Of a stretch of DNA of 64,000 nucleotides, positions 32,765-40,338 are shown piece by piece. Source of the DNA: Bog-756 sp963833585 (GTDB lineage Bacteria > Actinomycetota > Acidimicrobiia > Acidimicrobiales > RAAP-2); NCBI GenBank assembly GCA_963833585.1, contig CAWHYF010000005.1, forward strand, positions 744,001-808,000. The letters run 5' to 3'. Below the pieces are notes generated by a model, which saw only the letters and a list, made by a program, of their open reading frames with translations, had not been told where the DNA came from and made no database searches. The number at the start of each line of letters is the position of its first letter. Within the stretch, counting starts at the first letter, position 1. A program made the position numbers and the translations under genes.

Positions 32765-34113
32765 GAGGCCACGAATTCGGCGAAGCGCGACTTGCCCACG
32801 TCGTCCAGTACCACCTGGACGCGGGTGGACGTCTCGCCGGCCACCTCGCCCACGATCTCGCCCTCGCGGTGCACGGCGGCCAGCACGTCCCCACGGGCCC
32901 AGGGGATGTCCAGTTCGACCACCCGGTCGCCGACCCGGAGCCGGTCCCCCATGGCCACCAGCAGCTCGGGGAGACCGTGGCCGGTGCGGGCCGAAACCAT
33001 CACCGAACCCTCGTGGGCATCCATCAGCCGCCGGGCCTCCTCCCCGGCCCCACATCCGCCGGGGGCGGCCGACCCGTTGTGTTCGGCGGCATCCCGGGTC
33101 GGGGCCAGGATGGCGTCGCTCTTGTTGACCACCAGCAGTTCGGGCAGCCCGTCGGCGCCGATCTCGGCCAGCACCGTGCGGACCGCATCCACCTGCCCCT
33201 CGAAGTCGGGGGCCGAACCGTCCACCACATGGAGGATCAGGTCGGACTCCCCCACCTCCTCCAGCGTGGATCGGAACGCCTCGACCACCTGGTGAGGCAG
33301 CTTTCGCACAAATCCCACCGTGTCGGTGACCAGTACCTTCTCCCCGCCGGGCAGGTCCAGCTGCCGGGTCCGCGGGTCCAGGGTGGAGAAGAGCCGGTTC
33401 TGGACCAGGACGTCGGACCCACACAACCGGTTCAGGAGGGTGGACTTGCCGGCGTTGGTGTACCCCACCAGGGAGACGGTCCGTTGGCGGGAACGGGCCC
33501 GGCCCTTGCGTTGGGTGCGGCGGGTCTGGTCCAGCCGCCGCAGGTCCGCCTCCAACCGGGTCATCCGGCGCACCAGCCGTCGCCGGTCGACCTCGAGGGC
33601 GGTCTCGCCGGGTCCCCGGGTGCCGATGCCTCCGGCCTGCTGGCTGAAGGCCCGCCCTCGACCCCGCAGACGGGGGAGCCGGTAGCGCAGCAGGGCCAGC
33701 TCGACCTGGGCCCGGCCCTCGGGACTGCGGGCGTTCTGGGCGAAGATGTCGAGGATGACGGCGGTGCGATCGATGGCCGTCCGCCCCAGTATCTTCTCGA
33801 GGTTCCGCTGCTGGGCGGGCGAGAGGTCGTCGTCGAAGACCACCGTGTCGGCATCGACGGCCAGGCACACCGACAGGAGCTCCTCGGCCTTGCCCCGGCC
33901 CAGGTAGGTGGCGGGATCGGGGGTGGCCCGGCGCTGGATGATCCGCTCCCCCACGTCGGCACCGGCCGTCCCGACCAGCAGGGCCAGCTCGTCCAGCGCG
34001 GCTTCGGTGGCGGCCAGGGTGCCGTGGGGGAAGGTCACCCCGACCAGCACGATGCGCTCCCGTACCGTCCGGGAGATCAGGGTGTCGGTGAATGCGGAGT
34101 CGCTGGGGGTCAC
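32761..34113 (-). CDS. hflX: Ribosome-associated GTPase HflX
   Basis: GTPase that splits stalled ribosomes. 450 aa: N-terminal HflX domain (DPATYLGRGKAEELL, VVFDDDLSPAQQRNLEKIL, AGGIGTRGPGETALEVDRR), then the G domain with G1 GYTNAGKSTLLNRL, G3 DTVGFVRKLPHQ and G4 NKSD. The family-typical coiled hairpin precedes G1 and a C-terminal domain ends FAEFV. It overlaps dapF (4 nt) and dapC (4 nt); dapF-hflX is a conserved actinobacterial pair. Confidence 0.96.
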   Translation of the reverse strand: MTPSDSAFTDTLISRTVRERIVLVGVTFPHGTLAATEAALDELALLVGTAGADVGERIIQRRATPDPATYLGRGKAEELLSVCLAVDADTVVFDDDLSPAQQRNLEKILGRTAIDRTAVILDIFAQNARSPEGRAQVELALLRYRLPRLRGRGRAFSQQAGGIGTRGPGETALEVDRRRLVRRMTRLEADLRRLDQTRRTQRKGRARSRQRTVSLVGYTNAGKSTLLNRLCGSDVLVQNRLFSTLDPRTRQLDLPGGEKVLVTDTVGFVRKLPHQVVEAFRSTLEEVGESDLILHVVDGSAPDFEGQVDAVRTVLAEIGADGLPELLVVNKSDAILAPTRDAAEHNGSAAPGGCGAGEEARRLMDAHEGSVMVSARTGHGLPELLVAMGDRLRVGDRVVELDIPWARGDVLAAVHREGEIVGEVAGETSTRVQVVLDDVGKSRFAEFVAS

Positions 34114-34973
34114 CGGCGGGATCCGGCCGTCAGCATCGCCGGATCGACCTCGAGGTCGGCCACCCGGGTCACCGGGCCGCTCAGTACCGCGGCGTCCTGA
34201 CCGAGCTCGACCCGGAGGGCCCCGCCCGGGTTGCGGACCTCGACCGTGTCACCGACCAGGCCCCACCCGTGGGCGGCCGCGGCGGCCGCGGCACTGCCGG
34301 TGCCGCAGGCCAGGGTCTCCCCCACCCCCCGCTCGAACACCCGGAGGGTGAGGGTGTCGGGATCGGGGCCGGCGGCGATGAACTCGACGTTGATCCCTCC
34401 GGGGAAGTCCGCTTGGAGTTTGGCGCCGATCTCGGTCACCTCCAGCCCGGCCGGGTCGTCAACCAGGAGCACCAGGTGGGGGTTGCCCATGTCGACCAGT
34501 TGGGCCCGGCCCCCGGGCAGGAGGGGGGCCCGCTCCGGCCCCAGCCGGGGCGCACCCATGTCCACCGAGGCCCAGTCCGTTCCCTCGTGGCCGCCCTCCC
34601 GGAACTCGACGGTCCGCACCCCGCTCGGGGTGGCCACGGTGAAGGTCGGTGGCCTGGCCAGCCCGGCACCCACCGCCGCCTGGGCGAGACAGCGCATCCC
34701 GTTCCCGGTCATCTCGGCGGTGCCGCCGTCGGCGTTGGTCAGGTCCATGGTCAGGTCGGCACCTTGCGAGCCCGCCCGGATCCTGATCAACCCGTCCGCG
34801 CCCACCCCCAGCCGGCGGTGGCACAGGGCCCGCACCGTGTCGGCGGTCAGTCCGGCCCGGTCGTCCAGGTCCACCAGGACCAGGAAGTCGTTGCCGGCAC
34901 CGTGGTGCTTGGTGAGGTGCAGGCGGGGGCGGGGGCGGGGGGCCAGGGTGGGGTTCATCTCGTGCTGGTCCAT
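34110..34973 (-). CDS. dapF: Diaminopimelate epimerase
   Basis: Interconverts LL- and meso-DAP by a two-cysteine, cofactor-free mechanism. 287 aa. Cys95 in GTAEMTGNGMRCLA and Cys223 in GETLACGTGSAAA are the acid/base pair. The N-terminal KHHGAGNDFLVLVD is typical. Its product feeds MurE (meso-DAP type) in the dcw cluster and lysine synthesis. Its start overlaps the miaA end by 19 nt, so miaB-miaA-dapF-hflX-dapC form one tightly packed operon. Confidence 0.96.
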   Translation of the reverse strand: MDQHEMNPTLAPRPRPRLHLTKHHGAGNDFLVLVDLDDRAGLTADTVRALCHRRLGVGADGLIRIRAGSQGADLTMDLTNADGGTAEMTGNGMRCLAQAAVGAGLARPPTFTVATPSGVRTVEFREGGHEGTDWASVDMGAPRLGPERAPLLPGGRAQLVDMGNPHLVLLVDDPAGLEVTEIGAKLQADFPGGINVEFIAAGPDPDTLTLRVFERGVGETLACGTGSAAAAAAAHGWGLVGDTVEVRNPGGALRVELGQDAAVLSGPVTRVADLEVDPAMLTAGSRR

Positions 34974-36043
34974 TCTCCCACCCCTCCGGCGGCCCGTGGG
35001 TGGTTCCCGACGATGGCCACCACGGACCCCACCGGATCATTCGACGGGTCCACCCACACGATACGGGGATCGCGTCGGAACCACGCCCGCTGCCGCCGGG
35101 CGAAGGCCCGGGTGCGACGCACGGCCAGCCCGACCGCCTCGTCCAGCGGGACGCCCTGTTCCAGGTGGGCCAGCAGTTCCCGGTAGCCCAGCGCCTGTCG
35201 GGCGGTCCGGGAGATCCCCCCGGGACGGCGGGCCAGTCCCCGCACCTCGTCCAGCAGGCCCCGATCCATCTGTGCCTCGAACCGGGCGGCGATCCGCCGG
35301 TCGAGATCCTCGGCCTGGCGGTCCAGTCCGACCAGGGGCCCCCGGCTGGGGGGGTACTGCTCCAACCCGGGTCCGAACGCCGAGAACGGCCGGCCCGAAC
35401 CCAGGGTCACCTCGAGGGCTCGCACCAGGCGGCGGCGGTTGGCCGGCTCGATCCGTGCCGAAGCCACCGGGTCCAGCTCGACCAGGCGGCGGTGGAGCCG
35501 GGCGAGCATCTCCCGCTCCGCGGCACTGCCCTCGGGCCCGGCCCCGTCCAGTTGGGCCGACAGCTCGGCGGCGACCTCGGGGAACCGGCCCGGGAAGACG
35601 AGGTCGTCCACCACCGACCGAAGGTAGAGCCCGGTTCCCCCGACCAGCAGGGCGGTGTTGCCCCGGGTGGCGATCCCGGACAGCGCGTGACGTGCGGCCT
35701 GTTGGAATTGCTGCACGGTGAATTCGTCGGCCGGATCGACCAGGTCCACGAGGTGGTAGGGCACCCGGCGCCGCACCTCGGGGGAGGGCTTGGCCGTCCC
35801 GATGTCCATCCCCCGATAGACGGCCATCGAGTCCACCGACACCAGCTCGACCGCGGGGCTGGCGCCCCCCGGGACGGAGGGTGCCGTTCCGTTCACCCGC
35901 TCGGCCACCTCGAGAGCGATGGCCGACTTGCCGGAGGCGGTGGGCCCGACCAGCGCCACGACCGGAGGGGTCGGGGGGCCCGGTGGGCCGGTCCCGGTCG
36001 GGGAACCTGTCGCGGCAGTGCCCCGCCGCTCAGCCGGCGGCAA
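34955..36043 (-). CDS. miaA: tRNA dimethylallyltransferase MiaA
   Basis: Adds a dimethylallyl group to N6 of A37 in tRNAs reading UNN codons. 362 aa. P-loop VVALVGPTASGKSAIALEV, VSVDSMAVYRGMDIGTAKPS, PYHLVDLVDPADEFTV, VGGTGLYLRSVVDDL and RRLVRALEVTLGSGRPFS are all present in order. It overlaps miaB by 14 nt; MiaB then makes the ms2 modification on the MiaA product, so the two act in sequence on the same base. Confidence 0.96.
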   Translation of the reverse strand: MPPAERRGTAATGSPTGTGPPGPPTPPVVALVGPTASGKSAIALEVAERVNGTAPSVPGGASPAVELVSVDSMAVYRGMDIGTAKPSPEVRRRVPYHLVDLVDPADEFTVQQFQQAARHALSGIATRGNTALLVGGTGLYLRSVVDDLVFPGRFPEVAAELSAQLDGAGPEGSAAEREMLARLHRRLVELDPVASARIEPANRRRLVRALEVTLGSGRPFSAFGPGLEQYPPSRGPLVGLDRQAEDLDRRIAARFEAQMDRGLLDEVRGLARRPGGISRTARQALGYRELLAHLEQGVPLDEAVGLAVRRTRAFARRQRAWFRRDPRIVWVDPSNDPVGSVVAIVGNHPRAAGGVGEWTSTR

Positions 36044-37493
36044 CCGGGAGTCTGGTCCGGTGGGAGGGAGGTGCGATGACGTCGCGGAGGAGGCCGGTCA
36101 GGTGGTGGCGGGCGGCATCGACCACCTCCACTGTGGCGTAGGACCCCGGCCGGACCGGTGGGCCGTCACCGGTGGCGAAGTGCACCAGCTTGTTCTGACC
36201 GGTCCGGCCGGTGGTCACCGCGGCGTTCCGCTTGGACGGACCCTCGACCAGCACCTCCTCCACTCGGCCGATCCGGTCGCGGTGCCGGATCAGTGCGGAT
36301 CGCTCCACCACGGTCCGCAGGCGCTCGAACCGCTCGGCCACCACCTCGGCGGGGATGAACCGGTCGGTCATGGCGGCTGCCCGGGTGCCGGGCCGGGGGG
36401 AGAAGATGAACGTGTAGGCGCTGTCGTAGGCCGCCCCGGCGGCGACCTCCAGGGTGGCATCGAAGTCGTCCTCGGTCTCGCCCGGGAACCCCACGATGAT
36501 GTCGGTGGTCACGGCCAGGTCGGGGATGGCCGACCGGGCCGCCGCCAGCCGGTCCAGGTATCGCTGGGCCGTGTACCCCCGGCGCATGGCGGTCAGGACG
36601 GCGTCACTACCCGACTGCAGCGGGAGGTGGAGGTGGTTGCACACCTCGTCGGTGTCGGCCATGGCGGCGATGGTCTCGGGGCGCAGGTCCTTCGGGTGAG
36701 GGCTCGTAAACCGCACCCGTCGGATGCCCTCCACGGCGCCGACCGCCCGGAGCAGCTCGGCGAAGAGCGGTCGGCGGCGGGTCAGGTCCCGACCGTAGGA
36801 GTTGACGTTCTGCCCGAGCAGACCGACCTCGGTCACGCCTCGACCGGCGAGGGTTCGGACCTCGTCGACGAGCTCGTCGAAGGGCCGGGACACCTCCCCT
36901 CCCCGGACCGACGGGACGATACAGAAGGCACACGAGTTGTCGCACCCCATCTGGATGGTGACCCACGCGGCGTAGGGCAGGTCGCGAACCGCGCCGAGCG
37001 CGGCGACTTGCTGGCCGGCACCGGGCTCGAGCCCGGTGCCCTCGACTCCGGACGGCGGTCCGTCCAGGATCTCCACCACCGGTCCCGACCGGGAGGCTTC
37101 CCGGAGGAGGGCCGGGGCCCGGGACAGGTTGTGGGTGCCGAACACCACGTCGACATGGGAGGCACGTTCCCGCACCCGCTGGCCGTCCATCTGGGCCAGG
37201 CACCCACCGACGGCGATCTGCATCCCGGGCCGACGCTCCCGCAGCGCCTTCAGGTTGCCCAGGTGGCCGTAGAACTTGTTGTCGGCATTCTCGCGGATGC
37301 AGCAGGTGTTGAAGACCACCACGTCGGCGGCCTCGATGTCGGACGTCGCCACCAGGCCGTCGGCCTGCAGCGCCCCGGCCAGCCGCTCCGAGTCGTGGTC
37401 GTTCATCTGGCAGCCGAACGTGCGGATGTGGAAGGTGCGCGGCCCGCTGGCCTGTTCCCCGGTGGTCACCGCCCCAGGATACGGCCCAGGCAC
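36030..37493 (-). CDS. miaB: tRNA-2-methylthio-N6-dimethylallyladenosine synthase MiaB
   Basis: Radical-SAM methylthiotransferase. 487 aa. The N-terminal UPF0004 domain has the first cluster cysteines (FGCQMNDHDSERL, FNTCCIRENADNKFYGHL, VGGCLAQMDG); the radical-SAM CX3CX2C is GCDNSCAFCIVPSVRG; the TRAM domain is at the C-terminus (KRNAAVTTGRTGQNKLVHFA). Start 37493 (GTG) or the GTG at 37469 (VTTGEQASGPRTFHIRTFG); neither ribosome site is strong. It heads the miaB-miaA-dapF-hflX-dapC operon. Confidence 0.95.
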   Translation of the reverse strand: MPGPYPGAVTTGEQASGPRTFHIRTFGCQMNDHDSERLAGALQADGLVATSDIEAADVVVFNTCCIRENADNKFYGHLGNLKALRERRPGMQIAVGGCLAQMDGQRVRERASHVDVVFGTHNLSRAPALLREASRSGPVVEILDGPPSGVEGTGLEPGAGQQVAALGAVRDLPYAAWVTIQMGCDNSCAFCIVPSVRGGEVSRPFDELVDEVRTLAGRGVTEVGLLGQNVNSYGRDLTRRRPLFAELLRAVGAVEGIRRVRFTSPHPKDLRPETIAAMADTDEVCNHLHLPLQSGSDAVLTAMRRGYTAQRYLDRLAAARSAIPDLAVTTDIIVGFPGETEDDFDATLEVAAGAAYDSAYTFIFSPRPGTRAAAMTDRFIPAEVVAERFERLRTVVERSALIRHRDRIGRVEEVLVEGPSKRNAAVTTGRTGQNKLVHFATGDGPPVRPGSYATVEVVDAARHHLTGLLRDVIAPPSHRTRLPVAAG

Positions 37494-37521
37494 CCGTCCC
37501 CCGGCCCGGCCCGGTCGCCCG

Positions 37522-38409
37522 CTACTCGTCGAGGTTGAAGTCGAACAGCTCGGTCGATCCGCTGCGGTCGAGGATCAGCCCGTGCATGTCGGCGTGGAGG
37601 ATCAGGACCTGCCCGGGCACGTCCGCCTCGGCCAGGGCCTTCTCGGCCGCCGACTGGACGGCCGGGGCCTGGTGGCCTTGGGCGATGCCGAGGAGCGAGG
37701 GTCCGGCCCCCGACCAACAGACGGCCAGCGCCCCTCCGGCCGACATCCCGGCCAGCAGCTTGGGCGCGGCGGGGAACAGCGGGCTGCGGTAGTCCTGGTG
37801 GAGGCGGTCCTCGGTGGCCTCGGGGATGAGGACTCGACTGTCGGCCAGACCGGCGATCAGGAGGGCCATCCTCGACAGGTTGAAGGCCGCGCTCTCCCGG
37901 CTGACGGTGGCGGGCAGCGTTTGACGGGCCCGGGCGGTGGACAAGGTGAGATCGGGCACGATGACCACGAAGGCCAGGCTCACGTCCAGGGGCAGACGGA
38001 CGGCCTGCACACCCCCCTTCACCCGGGCGGCGGCTACCAGACCGCCCACCATCGAGGCGGCCGCGTTGTCGGGGTGGCCGTCCATCTGGGCCGCTACCGC
38101 CAGCGGGTCCCGGGCTCCGGCCGCCGCCGCCGCCGCCACGGCCAGCGCCGCCGAGGAACCGAGGCCGCGGGCGACAGGTATCTGCGAGCGGACCGTGATG
38201 GCCAGGCGATCGGTCCCGGCCACGTCGATGGCCACCCTCGCCGCCAGGTGGGAGGGGTCGTCGGACAGGCCGGCGCCCTCGCCCTCGGACCGCACGATGA
38301 GCTTCGACGAGGGTTCCACCTCCACTTCGACGTACCGGTCGAGGGCGATGGCCAAGGCGTCGAAGCCCGGCCCGAGATTGGCCGACGACGCGGGGACTCG
38401 TGCGCGCAC
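37522..38409 (-). CDS. thrB: Homoserine kinase (GHMP kinase family)
   Basis: Phosphorylates L-homoserine for threonine synthesis. 295 aa. The N-terminus RVPASSANLGPGFDALAIAL is the ThrB signature, and the GHMP ATP loop is IPVARGLGSSAALAVAAA. MVGGLVAAARVKGGVQAVRL and the glycine-rich AGPSLLGIA motif 3 follow. hom and thrC, its usual partners, are not in the window. It sits between the carboxypeptidase gene and miaB, where recA/cinA-type genes are found in some Actinobacteria. Confidence 0.93.
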   Translation of the reverse strand: MRARVPASSANLGPGFDALAIALDRYVEVEVEPSSKLIVRSEGEGAGLSDDPSHLAARVAIDVAGTDRLAITVRSQIPVARGLGSSAALAVAAAAAAGARDPLAVAAQMDGHPDNAAASMVGGLVAAARVKGGVQAVRLPLDVSLAFVVIVPDLTLSTARARQTLPATVSRESAAFNLSRMALLIAGLADSRVLIPEATEDRLHQDYRSPLFPAAPKLLAGMSAGGALAVCWSGAGPSLLGIAQGHQAPAVQSAAEKALAEADVPGQVLILHADMHGLILDRSGSTELFDFNLDE

Positions 38410-38524
38410 ACCGACACGGTACTCGCCACGGGTTCGGCCGGTCCGGACCCGTCGGGTCCCCCTCGCCGTCCCGGGACCGACGCTCAGCCGGCGCCCTTCC
38501 CACCTCCGGGGCCCGGTCGGGTGG

Positions 38525-40315
38525 TCAGTTGTGGAGCAGGCGCCACCACCACGACGGCTCGGGCACGGTGGAGGCCAAGGTCAGCGGCACCGACTCGGAC
38601 TGGGATCCGAGGGTGAAGTCGGCCTTCCCCACCTGGCTGCCCCGCGGGCCGCCGGCCGGGACCGCGCCGAGGGAGGTGGTGGCCGCCACCTGCTGCCCGG
38701 GCCACCCGAGCACCGACGCCGACCGGGCGGCCACCACCGCCACCCGGTGGGGCTGTCCCCCCCACACCGCGGTGGCCGTGCCGACCACCGCCCCCTTGGT
38801 GGCGACGGCCACCGGTACGACGCCGGCCTGAGCCGCCTGGAGCAGGGCCTCGGTGACCGGCCGCGTGTAACGAAGCGGGTCGGGGACCTGGAGGTCATCG
38901 ACGGGGACGGTGGTGGTCGTGGTCGGGGGCGGTGGCGGCGAGGTGGTGGGGGGCGCGGTGGTGGGCGGGGGCATGGTGGTCGGCGGGGGGACCACCCCGG
39001 GTGCCGGGGGGGTGGTCGTGGTGGTGGTGGTCGTGGGCGGAGGCGGCCGGGGGGCGGTGGTGGTCGTGGTCTTGGGCACGATGGGTGGGGGCGTTGGCTG
39101 GCCCAGCACCGCCACCAGCACCAGTACCGATTGATTCCCCACTACCCGGTTGGCCGCCAGCACCAGGCAGCCCCCCGCCTTGGAGGTGTACCCCGACTTG
39201 ATGCCGACGACGCCGTTCTTGCCGATCTCGCTCACCACATTGGGAAGCGTGCCCACCCCCGGGAAGTCGATGGAGGTCATGCCCACCACCTGGGCGAAGG
39301 TGGGGTCGAGCATCCCGGCGGCGGCGACCCGCAGACAGTCGGCGGCGGTGGACACCGATCCGGGGTCGTAGCCGCTGGCGTCGACGAAATGCGTAGCGGT
39401 AGCCCCCAGCGAGGCGGCCAACCCGTTCATCTTGGCCACGAAGGCCGGGATGCTGCCGGCATCCCACACCGCCAGGCTGTAGGCCATGTCGTTGGCCGAC
39501 TGGGTGAGCAGGGCCTCGAGCATCTGGCGCTCGGTCAGTACCTCTCCGGCGTGGATCGGGACTGTCGACTGGTCGTTGTGGAGCTCGACGTCGTACTCGG
39601 TGACGTCGTCGGGGGTGATGGTGATCGACGGGCCGGTGGCGCCGGCCGGCACGGGATGGTCGCGGAGCACCTCCAGGGCGTTGGTCATCTTGGTCAACGA
39701 GGCGATGGGTACCGGTACCTCGGGACCCGACTGCTGGGCGTAGCCCAGGGCCGGGATGGCGATGGCCCCCTGGCCCTTGGCCGGCCAGGGCAGCGTCGGA
39801 CTCGAACCCCCGACGGCCACGGCCGCCGGCAACCCCGACCGGAGGGCGGCCGGGGCCAGGGGGTGGTTGATGCGTTGAGCCCCCGCCCACCCCGCGGTGG
39901 CGACGAGCAGCGCCACCACCAGCGCCGCGGCCACGATGATGCGCCGGTGGCTCCGCTTCCGGCGGTCCCGACGCTGGGTCCTCGGTGGGTCATCCGACGC
40001 CGCCGCCCCGGGGTCGGACCGGGTGACCGGCCCTTGTTCCGAAGCCCCTCCGGCTGTGCCGCCGGTTCCGGGGGCTCCGACGACCCCGGGGCCGGCATCG
40101 GGGTCGACCCAGGGGGCCAGGACGACCTCCTCCGGGGCCACGATCGGGGCGGTGATGTCCAGCACCACCGGCAGCGGAAGGGGGGCGGTACCGTGTTCCG
40201 TCACGGCATCGGCAGCGTCGGTCCCGGACCCATCCGGCGCGTCGGCCTCGGACGGGTGGGCCTCCGACCCCGGGAGGTCAGAGCCGGCGTCCGGAGCGAG
40301 GGGTGGTGCGGCCAC
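38525..40315 (-). CDS. D-alanyl-D-alanine carboxypeptidase (S11 / DacA-like) with Thr/Pro-rich linker
   Basis: Low-molecular-mass PBP trimming pentapeptides. 596 aa: a 120-residue acidic, disordered cytoplasmic N-terminus, a single transmembrane helix (about 126-142), then the S11 domain with SLTK (206-209), SAN (273-275) and KSG (373-375; KTG variant common in this family). After residue 408 comes a 65-residue Thr/Pro linker (KTTTTTAPRPPPPTTTTT) and a C-terminal domain of about 120 residues I do not recognise. A type II membrane topology with the long N-tail is unusual, since DacA normally has a cleaved signal peptide. Confidence 0.9.
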   Translation of the reverse strand: MAAPPLAPDAGSDLPGSEAHPSEADAPDGSGTDAADAVTEHGTAPLPLPVVLDITAPIVAPEEVVLAPWVDPDAGPGVVGAPGTGGTAGGASEQGPVTRSDPGAAASDDPPRTQRRDRRKRSHRRIIVAAALVVALLVATAGWAGAQRINHPLAPAALRSGLPAAVAVGGSSPTLPWPAKGQGAIAIPALGYAQQSGPEVPVPIASLTKMTNALEVLRDHPVPAGATGPSITITPDDVTEYDVELHNDQSTVPIHAGEVLTERQMLEALLTQSANDMAYSLAVWDAGSIPAFVAKMNGLAASLGATATHFVDASGYDPGSVSTAADCLRVAAAGMLDPTFAQVVGMTSIDFPGVGTLPNVVSEIGKNGVVGIKSGYTSKAGGCLVLAANRVVGNQSVLVLVAVLGQPTPPPIVPKTTTTTAPRPPPPTTTTTTTTPPAPGVVPPPTTMPPPTTAPPTTSPPPPPTTTTTVPVDDLQVPDPLRYTRPVTEALLQAAQAGVVPVAVATKGAVVGTATAVWGGQPHRVAVVAARSASVLGWPGQQVAATTSLGAVPAGGPRGSQVGKADFTLGSQSESVPLTLASTVPEPSWWWRLLHN

Positions 40316-40338
40316 CGACTCTGGGGAGGCTCCGTCGG

